Shown here piece by piece: positions 49,129 through 61,300 of a stretch of 64,000 nt of DNA (positions are counted from its first letter, which is position 1; the number at the start of each line of letters is the position of its first letter). The position numbers and the translations under genes were made by a program. Source of the DNA: Ophiocordyceps camponoti-saundersi (nom. inval.) (taxonomy: Eukaryota > Ascomycota > Sordariomycetes > Hypocreales > Ophiocordycipitaceae). The stretch spans positions 186,001 to 250,000 of the forward strand of contig PDHQ01000015.1 in the NCBI GenBank assembly GCA_003339415.1, read 5' to 3'. The notes under the pieces are model-generated. The model did no database searches. It worked only from the letters and a program-made list of their open reading frames with translations, and was not told where the DNA came from.

Positions 49129-50444
49129 TTCCTGTAAAAAAAAGATCATGTGATTATTCTTTTTTTCATTTCTCCTCACATATTTCGAGAAAAGCAGGAC
49201 GAAGGAAGTTGGAAATAGCGGGTGACGAGATAAAAACCCATCAAAATCAGTAAAAAGGGCTCATTGTTGCGTACATTTTAACGGGACAGAAGCAAAATTC
49301 GAAACCAGACATGCATGTGTGTAAATGAAATGAACTGTGAGGACGCTGATGTTTCTAGCCAATCAAGCTGCCATATCATGGCGCCTCGCTCTGCGGCTGA
49401 TCACGGCGACGTTACCTCTCACCCCCCTCCTTTCCCATCCCCCCGGTGGCCCATCATGCAAGGGACCGCCTGACGCCTCCCACGCCGTGTGTTCCGCTGC
49501 AAAAAGAGGGAGCGAGAGACCTGCAGCGGGAGCGTCGCTACGACGGTAATGTACATAAAAGGGGTCAGTCGGGTAAGCAGGGGTCAGGGGTTCACACTTC
49601 ACAGTCAATAGCAGCAGAGGAAAGGGACACTGTGACGATCATACTGTACGACAACCTTACCTCCCAACGGCTCCTTCACCATCGTCATCTTGCCTAGGTA
49701 CCCACAATGCGCAAGGGGAGCCTGAAGTGTTTTCGAAAGTAAGGAGTAGGCATCGTCTTTTCAGTAGGTTCTTTCTTTTACAAACCTTGCCATCCGAACC
49801 TGGTAGCTGCTGCTTCAGGAGCTTATGGAGATAAAGTACCTGCCTGTACAAGCTTGCATAAGGAGGTACTTGTTGCCACCATGGCCAAAAGGTAACATTT
49901 ATCTACAATCTGTATATCAGTTCGGCTTGTGACAGACTGACATCTATTTTCTTACCCTTATGAAATGGATATATTGACACAGAACCCATGGCTTGGAGAG
50001 GCTTCACGGAATAAAGAGGTGAAAGAGTGGATGAGTCAGTCCAGGCAGGAGGGGCGGAGCAAGGATGGCCCGAGTAGAGCGTGCGGGGGAGGGGCAGGGC
50101 GGTAAGTACCTACCGGCAGGTGGGGGAGGGGCAGGGCGGTGAGTCCCGGCAGAACCCTGGGAGGATATAGCTCTTTCTCTCCGCCGCTCCTCCATCCTTC
50201 CTTTCTTCCCTCCTTCATCATCACGAAATATGCGTTCCTTTCCATCAACGCGGTCGGCGCCCACGACCGCAGCAGGCATGATTGATTTAGCCGACGCTGG
50301 CAAGGCAACTGGCGCCGGGCCCAGCATCACATGACAACCCCCTTAAATACCAGCAAAGCGAGCTTGACGATTTCGTCTCTCTCCAACCATCCACTGTCAT
50401 CAGAATCACTTGGACTGAACACCATCCACTTCAGACATCACATC
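49129..50444. other. Intergenic region
   Basis: Mixed sequence with purine-rich 50020-50160 and a duplicated GGGGGAGGGGCAGGGCGGT segment at about 50086-50104 and 50123-50141. No protein-like frame seen. Confidence 0.55.
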
Positions 50445-51295
50445 ATGTATGACACCTTAAACCTCGTTTTTTTCGTGACCTTGGCAGCCCTCTATGCCAT
50501 CACAACCGTGATGCACGGCTAGGTCTCGTGGCGCGGTCGCTCTTTGGCCCTCGCAATGACATGCCTTTGCTGCCTCTGCACAGCCCTGGACTGCATTCTC
50601 ATGATCCCTTCTTACCACGATCCGTTCTATACTGAGTTCTTTGTCTGTACGTTTCTTGTTCTTCTTGTTCTGCCCCTGCTCTTACTGGCCCAGACTTTGT
50701 GACTGACCCTTTCTTCTCTCCCATAGATTCTCTTGGTTTGACGATGATCAGCCTGGTCTGGGCAAGTTTTCAAGCGTTCGCCGACCTCTGCACATCTCAA
50801 ATGGATCTTCTCAGCCTTCTGTTTCATCTCATCAATGCTGTTCTTTTAACGCTCTACCTCGCTATCAGTTTCGACAACCGCCCTGAGCTTTGGGTGACGA
50901 TACGAACAGTCACTCTCATAGGCGCCGTTATCGTCATTGTTCAATCGGCGAAAGTTCTTCGCTCCCGCTCTCGTTCGTCTGTCCACGATAACAAGGATTT
51001 GGGCCTATCGATCATTGTCAAAATCACGCAGCGGCACCCCTCTACCGTCGCCAGAGACCAGCAACAAACGAGCACCGACCGTGAGCAGATGAAGTTACTC
51101 GCAGTGATCGCAGCCATGCTGCTCATTTCATGTCATTGTGCGGTCGACCAAGCTCACAATTTGCAATGGGTGAACGCCTGGTGGGCCGCGACGGTAGGCG
51201 TCATCTCCAACCTGCTGGTCGCCTGGACCCTATGTCTCGTCGACGTTCCTCGCGTTTCTCGAGAGACCATTTGGACAAATGACAGAGACGTCTAG
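50445..51295 (+). CDS. Putative multi-span membrane protein with in-frame amber codon
   Basis: Two exons (50445-50646, 50727-51295; 80-nt GT-AG intron with an ACTGAC branch-like site). The frame encodes seven hydrophobic segments: NLVFFVTLAALYAITTV, LALAMTCLCCLCTALDCILM, a segment across the splice (FFVYSLGLTMISLVW), LLSLLFHLINAVLLTLYLAI, VTLIGAVIVIVQSAKVL, LLAVIAAMLLISC and WWAATVGVISNLLVAW. TAG at 50520-50522 falls between the first and second. There are three readings: a pseudogene; translation from Met at 50556 (219 aa, six segments); or a 48-nt intron 50475-50522 whose TAG is the acceptor, in phase 0. I do not recognise the family. Confidence 0.5.
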
Positions 51296-51839
51296 AAGGA
51301 GAAGAACGAGCTTGGCTTCAGCTTGGTTGCACTCGTTTATAGAAGTTTTCTACAGCGTTTTTCTTTGGTATTCCCCACTCTTTGTGATCTAAATTACCAG
51401 TACCTCACAGTCTACAGATGAGTAGCGATAGGCAACAGACTTGGTTTCACTCTTTTGCAATTTGTCAAGGTCCATCTTGTGATGACTTGTATCATCTGGT
51501 CTATCATCTGGCCAACGCGTCAGTAGAAAGACCAGTTGGGCGTTCAATGACGCGGCGTCTTTCCGCATCCCAGACCCTTACATTGAACTGACCTCTGCAC
51601 AGCCAAGAAGGATATATATATACCTAGTATGTAGGAACACCGTCACAGGGATAAACCATATATGCTGCCCGTCTCGAACGCTACCCATCTGCATATCTAT
51701 ATAGGTATCATGACATGCCTCAGACGAATCCCAATCCCATTCCCTCCCTAAAAGCCCACCAATCTCAATTCTCATCCACTCATCAAAACACATTTCATCC
51801 ATATATACATACACGTACAGCATCAACGCCAGTCCCCAT
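51296..51839. other. Intergenic region
   Basis: 3' flank of the membrane-protein gene and of the Whi5-like gene (convergent). No feature seen. Confidence 0.55.
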
Positions 51840-52629
51840 CTAAGCAACTCCCGACCCGCCGCCTCCTCCACCCCTCCGCAAAGGCCTCGGCTGCAGATCA
51901 GCGAGCGGGAGGGCCGTCTGCCCCGTTCGAACCTTGTAGCTTGCGAGGCCGAGCCTGAGTCTGAGAACTTCTACCCTCTGTTTCAACCATGTCAATATTT
52001 TTCTCCCAATTAGTGTAGAGTTAAGATGGAAAAGGAAAAGAAAAAAAAAGGAAAATCACCTCTCTCATCTGCTCCCTCGTCAACCGTCGGGGAAGAACCT
52101 CGGTCGCGGCATCAGCCTCATGCGTAGCGACGGTAGCCCACGAAGCGTCAGCGACAGAGGTATCGAAGACGGAGCTCACGTCGGGACTAGAATCGCGTCC
52201 GGAGTCAACATCGGTCTCGGGCGCGACTTTTTCCTCGTCTTCGACTTCGCGCTTTAACCTCTTTGTTTTCTTCGCCTTTTCCGTCTCTTCTGAGGCGCGC
52301 TTTGAGGGTTGGACGTTGGCGTTGAGGGGTGCTAGTGCGGGGCGGGCCTTGGGTGAGGAGGAGGAGGTTTGTCTTGTGGGTTTTCGCGGGGTGGTGGCTT
52401 GCGGTGTTGATTTTCGCGGGGGGGATGGCTTTGTCGGAGACGTCATCTTCGAGCATGGAGATCGCAGTCTTCGCGTCGGAGACGTAACGGCATCGATGCC
52501 ACGCCCACACCGTGAAGAATCCCCATCTTCATGAAAAGAAGCACGTCGCGAAGAAAGACCATTATCCTCAGCTTCATCCCCAGACCGATCTCGAATCCCC
52601 TCCAGCGTCCGACGAAGACAAGACTCCAT
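51840..52629 (-). CDS. Whi5-like cell-cycle repressor candidate
   Basis: Two exons (52629-52060, 51977-51840) with an 82-nt intron give 235 aa. Residues 50-81 hold six Ser/Thr-Pro sites (TSPTRRLRSP, TSPTKPSPPRKSTP, TTPRK), followed by basic KKTKRLKRE (nuclear signal candidate) and an acidic stretch. Splicing joins LTREQMRE to RVEVLRLRLGLASYKVRTG, a short helix resembling the Whi5/Nrm1-type motif that binds G1/S transcription factors in fungi. Those repressors are inactivated by cyclin-dependent kinases at Start, which fits the SP/TP cluster. The assignment rests on this motif and composition only. Start: the first true ATG in the frame; the frame is open further upstream without Met. Confidence 0.6.
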
Positions 52630-53290
52630 TAGCGGCAGCTCACGAATCGCAACGAGTTTTTTTTTTCTTCGATGGCGCAACGCGTCGGGATTCGATGATG
52701 CGTCTGGAGGAGAAGAAAGACGCGGCGCGAGATGGCGAGGAGGAAAAAAGAAGGGGAGAAGAAGGAGGAGAAGATGGGGTTAAAGGTAGAGCAAGAAGAT
52801 GAAAGACACGATCGTCAGTCGGAAACAACCATGAGCGAAGAAGAAGAGGAGGAAGATGGGAAAATAGAAAAAAAACAACAGCTTGCTCACCCACCTTCTC
52901 TTACATACATACCTACCTCTTACATGCCCCCCCCCCCATCTCGGACAGAGTCGGCAGCGCGTTGTTATAGCGGGTCCCGCCTTTCCCGCGTCCCCACCAC
53001 CACCACCACCACCAGCACTTACCACTACCAAGGTAGTACCAAGGTAGTACCTACAGGCTGCCTCCCGCGAAGAGTCCCACGCCAAACCCTGACCCCGAGG
53101 AACGAGCCAGCCAGCGCGTCACACACGCACGCAACACGCGCTTATTCGTCGGCTGTTCTCTCCATTGTTGATGATAATCTCTGCTACTACAATAACAACA
53201 AAGAAGATACATGCACACGATAACGACATATCAGCTGTCAGACAAGGAGGAGGCGTGCAAATTGCATTGATTAATATGCTTACCCTCCCA
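52630..53290. other. Intergenic region up to the RIP island
   Basis: Purine-rich leader of the Whi5-like gene, CCA and TACC repeats, and ordinary-composition DNA to about 53290. The poly-purine frames are not protein-like. Confidence 0.55.
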
Positions 53291-53682
53291 AAACGGAGGG
53301 AATTATCGTTATCTTTATATATATAATAAAGACTATCCGTATCTACCTCTTATACCGTAATACCCTTATAAATAAGCCTTTATTCCTATATCCTATATAT
53401 TACCCTAAATATAGCCCTTTTTCCTAATAAGAATTCTATTTCCTAAGTTACGAAGCTATTACTATAATAATTATATACTTTAAGGGATAATAAAAATATA
53501 CGCCTAACTTACTCTTATCTTAGCTTTTTAATATACCCCCGTAAGTACTATATATACCGCTTTCTATATTAAGTAAGTAATACCTACTTTTTAAAAAGTA
53601 TAATTAAGGTTTCTTATAATAATTAAGGAAAAAGTTAAGGGTTAATTAGCGGTAAGGTATATAAGTTAGTTTATTTAGCTTA

Positions 53683-53762
53683 GAAAATATTAGATAACGG
53701 TTAAGCGGTTATTTTTATAGCTAAGCCCTCGATAAGGCTAGGTTCGATTCCTAATACCTCCT
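53683..53762 (+). pseudogene. tRNA-like / Pol III-box relic
   Basis: GGTTCGATTCC (53731-53741) is a perfect B-box/T-arm sequence, flanked by TAGG and CCTA that can pair. An A-box-like TAGATAACGGTTAAGCG lies 40 bases upstream. The acceptor 3' strand TACCTCC has only a degraded partner, GAAAATA, at 53683-53689. I cannot draw a proper anticodon arm, so identity is open; a SINE head is another option. Confidence 0.35.
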
Positions 53763-53798
53763 TAGTATATATTTTTAGAAATTACTATATAAGGGAGG

Positions 53799-53887
53799 CC
53801 CTTAGTTAGGTAGCTTAGCTAGTAGCTATAATAAGGGGATTAAGGGCCCTCTTATTATAGTAAACTAGCTAAATTACCTAGCTAGGA
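53799..53887. repeat. Imperfect inverted repeat (hairpin)
   Basis: Arms at about 53799-53836 and 53848-53887 (left arm CTTAGTTAGGTAGCTTAGCT...) are imperfect reverse complements around a short spacer. It could be a terminal fold of an element. Confidence 0.55.
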
Positions 53888-53899
53888 GTTTTCCCTAAT

Positions 53900-56800
53900 T
53901 AGTCTTATTAGTAATACTTTTAGGTATTACTAACTTTTTATCTTTTTATATTTTTTAATAAGTTTACCGTATTACCTTAATAATAAAGAGAGTAATAGAT
54001 AAGTTAAAAATATTAGAAAGGAAAAGTTTATAAAGAAAACGAAGATATTATAAACGTAAGTTTATAATATTTTAAGGTAATCTCCCTAATTAGAATAAAC
54101 GATAAAGGAGATTATCCTAGGATAAGGGTATCGTTTAACCGATAAGAAAATAATCGCGATAGCGATTAGGAAATAATAAAATAAGTATATATAGTAATTT
54201 TAAAAAAAATCGGTTAAGTAATAAAGAAATAATAGTAATCCGGAGTAATATCTAAGTTATAATTAATAAGGTTAATTATAAATATATAAATCCGGATCCG
54301 GTATATAAAATAGAGAGAGATAGGTATAATTACTTATTTTAATAAGGCCTATAAAGGGTATTTTCTTCCCTTTAGGCCTTAATTAATAAGTTAATTAAAA
54401 GGTATTTTCTTTCCTCTAATCCCTTAAATTTATATATAGCTTTATAAGCTTAATTTCTTTCTAAAAAGTGCGGAATTTCTCCTTTTAAAATAGCTTAGTT
54501 AGTTTATCCGCTATTATACCGGAAGTTTCTATTTAGCTAATCTTTATATAGCCTAACTAAATCTCTTAACGTAACTAATAAAAGTATATATTAATATAAA
54601 GGAGCTTTATTTTTAGCTTTAAATTCTCCTTTATAATTAGCCTAATTATTTAAAAGTTATTATAATAAATTATAATATCTTATATAAGCTTAAATTATAT
54701 TTCCTTATAAAGCCTCTCGAAGGCTTTAACTTCCTTAATAATATAAGAGAGAGCTAAGAATTCTACCTTTATAGATAAAGTTATAATAATATCCTATTTA
54801 CCTAATTTAAAGATAACTATACCCCCGAAAACTTAGATAATAAAGCTTCTAATACTTTTTTAGTTATAGTTATCCCCGAATAAAGCGTTAGATATAGCTA
54901 TAATAGCCGAATCGTTACTATTATAGCCGATTAAGAGGTTCTAAGTATTACGAAAAAATTCTATAATATAAACTATAAATTATAAATATTAAGGACTAAG
55001 ATTTACGAGACCTTATACTAAGCGGCTAATAGCGAATATAACGTCCGCTTAAGTAATAATTATAGCGTATATTAAGCTACCGACGATAGCCTAATATCGC
55101 TTAATCTTTTTAGCTATTACCTCCCCTTTAAAAGGAGGGATTTTCTTAAGTATTATTAGCTAAGGCCGAGTTTTCTTTCCTAGGAGCTTTTTAAATTTCG
55201 TTATAACTTTTTAAATATAAGACTTCTAGCTTAGGAATAAACGCCGATTAGCCCTATCCCTAATAACCTTAATATTTAAGAACTAGCGAAGGTCCTTAAG
55301 ATTTTTAATTTAAAAGGCCTTTTCGATAGCCTCTCGAAATTTCGTATACTTATCTATTTAATCTTTCCTAAATAAAGCTATAAGGTTATCGATATAGAAG
55401 AAAATAATAATCTTTCCGTTTATTATAATATAAGGGTTTTCCGAAACGGCCTTATAGCTTTATTTTTTTAACTAAGCTATAAGTAGTTTATACTAAAAAA
55501 AAAGGGATTATTAAAAGCTATAAAGAGCTTTCTTTAACCTCTAGGCCTAGCCTAGCTTATTAAAGCTAGGGGGAAGCTTATAATATACTTCCTTATTAAG
55601 ATCGCTATTATAAAAAGCGTTAACGAAGTTATACTACCGAGCTTTAAGGTTAAAATAGGCCGTTAAAGCTATTAATAACCGGAATATTTATATTACTAGC
55701 GTATAAGCGTATACGGATAATTCGTTCGGTAATTACTTATTTCTATATATAATAACGCGGGCTTTATATTTCTAAAAGAAGCCTTAAAGGTTAAATTTAT
55801 AAATAAAGACTTATTTAAAATTAATTAACCGCTACCCTTAGGGTATAGCGGCCGTCGAGATCTCTTTAGTAACTTTATAATCCTCTATCTTTATTAATTT
55901 AACCTTTATAGCCTCTAGCTATTATACCTTATCGGGCCTACTATAAGCTTTTTTATACGTAAGAGGGGGCTCCGGTAGATAATCCTAATAGGGCTTATTT
56001 ATAAAGGCTTAAGAGAGGATAAAGGCCGAATTCCCTATCTAATTAAGGGAGTTAGGGGTAAGAGGCGTATAAGAGGGCGTTTCCGCCTCTTTTACTAAAA
56101 GATCTATAGGTCCGGCGCTAGGATAACTATTATCCTATTTTTTAACGCTAGATTAATTAGAAAAGCCGGAAAACGCGTTTTCCGATATTTCCTAAGTTTA
56201 AGAGCCTTTACCGGATAAATTATATACCGGGGGCTTTATATATATATATTATATATATAAGAGAGGCTTAGGGGCCTCTTCTTCTTCTTCTTCTTTACGA
56301 TCTTTAATAAGAGAGATCTATTATAAGGCTTCTTCTGCCTAAGGAACCGGTAGTTTTTAATAGTCCTAGCCGAAGAAGATTTTCTTATTAAAGGTAATAA
56401 AAGAAATGCTAATTAGGGAGTGCTTTTTTAAGGAGGGCACCTAGATTAGGTATTATAAGGAGGAGGTAATACCGGCTAAATAGCCGATATAAGCTTTTAG
56501 ATCGAATTTACTTTAAAGGCCTCTTAGTATTTTCCTTATTATAAGAAACGCCTTATAACTATAAGCTTTAATATACCGTAAGTTTTAAATAAGATAATCT
56601 TATAGATAACCCTCTTATTAAAGGTTATAAGTTTTAAGCTAACGGAGCCTTTATTTAATCGGCTATATAGCTACCCCTTTATTTACCTTATAAGGCGTCC
56701 TATTAAGGAGGTAGATAGCTATATATATAGCTATTAGCTATAAGTTATAAGGGAATCCTAATTATATAAGGAGGTATATAGCTATATAAGTTACTATACC

Positions 56801-58320
56801 CCCTAATTATTCGGCATAACCGTTTTAGTATATATATACCGGTAAGGTAAATTAAATATTAATACCTTTAAAAGATATATTTTTACGGAAGGCCTTAGTA
56901 AATAAGGCTTTCTTATAGTCCGTAAGGATAATCGAGACCTTTAAATTAAAGGATCTCGTAATATAGGCTATAAATTTAACTTATATAGTAAGTAAGTTAG
57001 TTTTATAAAAGATATTATACCCCCTTTATTCTCCCGTAAGCCTATAAGTAAATAGGGCTAAATAAGCTAATCTATTATAGCTTAGTTTTATATAAAATAA
57101 GTTAAAAAAGATAATAGCTTAAGGGCGTTAAGGCTACGAGGCTTAATAAGGTACCCGTAATCTCTCCTTTTTAAGCTTAGTAGTTATATAAATCTCGCAA
57201 TTAATTATTAAGATAGCCTTATTAATACTAACCCCCGGTAACTTACTTAGTAAGGCTTATACCTCGGCGCCTAAGTAGCTTATTTATATATATTATAAGT
57301 CCTTATCCGTCTTAATAATAGGTTAAGGAACCCGTAAGTTAATTAAAGCTATTAAGGTTAGTTTAATAACTTATAACTAAAGCTACCTAATCCTTATAAC
57401 CGTATAATAAAAAGTTACGTTATTTTTTAAGTTATAAAGTCGGCCTATAAGGTTATTTTAAGCGTAACCCTTTTCCGTAAAGATTATTAAAAAGATAAAA
57501 TTAATATTAAAATTAGGGTTAAACTTAATATTAGTAAAAGTTATACGATAACCTATTTTTATTATAAGTATAACTATACTTACCCCCGAGGTAATAACCT
57601 TAGTTATAGTAACGGTAAGATCGGCCCGGGCGTTTAAGTTAAAAATATCGAACTAGTTAAGGGAGTTAAAGATATATATTAAGCACCCCCTATTAAGGAG
57701 GATACTATCCTTTATCTCCGTACCCTTCGAAGCGGGATTCCTTAAGGCTATAAAAACGCCTAAAGTTTCCTTATCCCTCCGTTAGCTAATAGTTCTTATA
57801 TTTTCCTTCTTTTATTAATTAATTTTCTATTAAGTTAATCGATAATAAGCTACCTTATCTATAACTTATCGAAGAAGGTTTTTATTAAGATTAACCTAAT
57901 CTTATAGAAAAGGAGGGATTAAGTTTAGGAGAATATAAAAGCACCTTCTCTAATAATTTTCCTTTTTTTCGAACTCTTAAAGATATTTTCGACTATATTA
58001 AGTATAAGTTTAAGCGTTACGCTCTTTAAGGTCCTTCTAATTTACTTATATAAAGGAAAAAAAAGAAGGAGGGGCTTATATTACTAGGTAGCTATTTTAA
58101 TCCCTATTCTATAAGGTATTTACCTTTATCTACTACTTAAGATTATCGTAAATAATAAAAGCTATTTTCTTCTCGGTCTTATTATACTTAGGGGCCTTAT
58201 AATTAGCCCTCCTAAACTCCTAAAAAATATTAATAAATTAAAAAGCCTTTCCGTAATCTTTATAGCGGATTAGATCGAGGTTATATTATATTATTTATAT
58301 AAATAAAGGATACTAATTAT
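53900..58320 (-). mobile_element. Degenerate Ty1/copia retrotransposon
   Basis: Translating the minus strand through many stops gives copia domains in Ty1 order. Integrase comes first (NGYAE, then LLNRTPYK at about 56688-56711), then reverse transcriptase (FFYIDNLIALFRKD at about 55370-55405, followed by REAIEKAF and FLNIKVIRDR), then RNase H (KVEFLALS at about 54740). The catalytic YVDD motif reads YIDN. Gag should lie toward 58 kb but I could not read it. LTRs were not resolved, so the ends are approximate. Confidence 0.75.
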
Positions 58321-58326
58321 AAGGGA

Positions 58327-58395
58327 TTCGGGCTATGCCCGAATAGCTAAGTCACGTAGGGTAATTAGTTATTTCCGCGCGCGGCGCGCGCGCGG
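58327..58395. other. Palindromic spacer between the two retroelements
   Basis: ATTCGGGC-TAT-GCCCGAAT is an 8-bp-arm palindrome at 58326-58344, followed by unaltered GTCACG and an all-C/G run, CCGCGCGCGGCGCGCGCGCGG, at 58375-58395. It probably marks the copia/gypsy junction or an LTR end. Confidence 0.5.
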
Positions 58396-58399
58396 ATCG

Positions 58400-61300
58400 C
58401 TTACCCCTATTAGGCGTTACGACCCCTTTTTTATAGTTCTTTATAATCGTTCTAAATAATAAAGTCACCTCCTCGTAGATAGCCCGGAGGCCGAACCCTT
58501 ATATAGAACGACTATTATTACGATAGATAACCCTATCTCTTAAGAGGTAATTATCGCCTAGCTATAATAATAGTAGGCGATAATTTCTAAGCTATAGGAG
58601 GTCCTGCGAGCGTAACGCGATACTATTTACTCTTTAATATAATACCGGTAACCTTAGCCGGAGCCCTCGCCGTAGCCCCTACGCCGGAAACCTCTTCTAT
58701 CTAGCTCCCCTTTCGATAGCGATAAAACCCTTTTTCTAGCTTAGCAGGCCCTAATATTATATAAGCTATCGGCGGATCGCGCCTTTATTAGCGACGATTA
58801 TAACTAATAGGTCTTCCTTTATTAGTATTTATCGCCTACTATTTAGTTAAAGGTAGCCCCGTTCTTCGAGTAAGGCGAGGAATACTAGTACTAAGTCGAG
58901 ACTTTTTTTAAGTATCTCGATATAATATTTACCGACCCCTACCGCTATTAGACGGCTATAACGGAGTTAGAAAAGCTCTCTTAAGGTACCTCCGAGTTAT
59001 TCTCCGATTTCCTTATTTATTTTAAGGCAAAACTATCGCTCTTAGGGGGTATTATATAAGTAAACGAAATTAAGGTAATATATCTACGTTACGTATTTAC
59101 CCCTAAGTTACGATACTGCTATCTTAGACGCGATATTCCCTTCGATAATTACGTCTTAGCCGTGGCCTATATCCGTTCTATTATTATCGATATCGAGTTA
59201 TTCTAGATCGAAAGTAAAGGTTAAATACCCTCTTCCCTTACTCCTTCCCTAGCGGCTCGGGACGTTAATATACTTATAACGGATATCCGCTAGACTAGCA
59301 TAACCTTAGGGCGTTCTTCCCGCGGTTAGAGACGCGGTAGATATAAAGGGTAGCGTTTAGGACCCCGCTATTCCGCTCCCCGTATTTCTACGGAGGAATA
59401 TAGTAAGCGTTAGGTCGAAGGACGTTATTTATATTATAGCTAAGTAAGCTACTTTACGAGGGATTATCTAGTATACCTATCTTCGCCCTTATCCTCGTCC
59501 GTACGCTTCGTAGAAACGGGAGAGGCCGACTAGGACGCTTATTCGGATTAGGGAAAAGAATCCCCCCTATACTAAGTCTCTTATAAGGGGAAGGTAGTCG
59601 CGTTAATTTAACGGATAATAGTTTAAAAAACTAATTTATAAATATTATAAGGAATATAAATATAAGTCCTCTCCTTATCCCTATTCTCGTAAATTCTATT
59701 ACCTTTATTAACGCGTAAGTAGATAGTAGCTATAACTACTACGCTACTATAAGCGAGTTTTAGGCATAACGTTACTATCTCTAACGTATTCCTCTCCCTA
59801 CTCCGCGTACGATCCGTACCGCGGTTTAAATCCGCTATTAAAAGTAAGTTTACTTTAAGGACTCCTCCCTAATCCGTTATATTATCTAGTTTATTACCGA
59901 TATCGATAGCTAATAGACACTTATAGTCGTATATATAATCCCCGGCCTAATTTAGGACGTAATCTTTAGCTCTCCTTAGATAGCGCGGCATAACGTATCC
60001 TTTTACGCGAGATAACGATATCTTATAATCTACTTTATAGATAACTTTATTATCTTATATAGTAAAACGCGAGTTTAAAAATATCGAATAGTTACTATCC
60101 TAGGCTTAACTTTTACTATACTAATAAGGCGCGAATCCCGTTAGTAAATAGGCTATCGCTTCCTTACTATAAGCTTGCGGGATATCTTACGCGTCCTACG
60201 GATTAAAACGTCGTCTCCCTCTACCCCGCCGGCTTCTTTACCTTCCGAGGTATCTAACTTTAGCGACCTCTTTAATAAAGAAAAAGCGAGCGTTCTTCCC
60301 CCTTATCGCGGTATATACGATTACTATATCTATCTACGATAGTAGCCTAATAGATCTTTACCGCCGTTACCTTAGGGGCTATTATATAATATACTACGCG
60401 AATACCTCCTCGAAATACGGAAGTAAATTACCGATCTAATAAATAAAAGATAGATTCGCGTAAGCTTATCGTTTATAGCCGCCCTAATCCTCCTAGCTAA
60501 AAAGCCTAGGGGCGGCTAGTAGTTTTACGTCGATTATCGGGCCCTAAATCGACTTACTAAGTAAGACCGCTATCCCCTACCCCTCGTAAAGGAAACTCTA
60601 CGTAATCTTTCCGGCGCCCGGTAGTTTACTAAACTCGACGTGCGCGCCGCCTTTTATAAGATACGTATCGCGAAGGGCGAGGAATATTTAACTACTTTCT
60701 ATACGCGTTTCGGGCTATTCGAATACCTTATCTACCCTTTTAGTCTCGCTAGCGCCCCCGCCTTATTCTAACGATATATTAATACTTCCCTAGGCGATTC
60801 CCTTAAGGATTTTATTACTACTTACCTTAACGATATTCTTATCTATTTAGGCAGCTCGCTTTCGGACTATTAGAAGAAGGTCCGTATTATTCTCGCGAAA
60901 TTATAGTAGGCTAGGCTATATCTAGACCTTAATAAATACGTATTTATAGTTTACGAGGTTAAATACCTTAGGTTTATTATCTATATAGGATAAGAGGTGC
61001 GCCTGGACCTAGCTAAGATTTTAGCGATTAGAGACTAGGAGGCACTAACTCGCGTAAAAGGTATACGTAGTTTTATCGGCTTCGTAAACTTTTATTATAA
61101 TTTTATCCCTCGGTTTTCCTCCTTTACGGCCTTACTTATTACCCTTATAAAGCGTAACGCCCCTTTCGATTAGACCCTAGCTTATTAAAACGCCTTCGAG
61201 TAACTAAAAAACGCGTTTATCTCCTCCCTTACCTTTACTTAGTAAAGCCCCGATCTCGATACCGTTATAGAGGCAGACTATTTAGGTAAGGTAATCGGTA

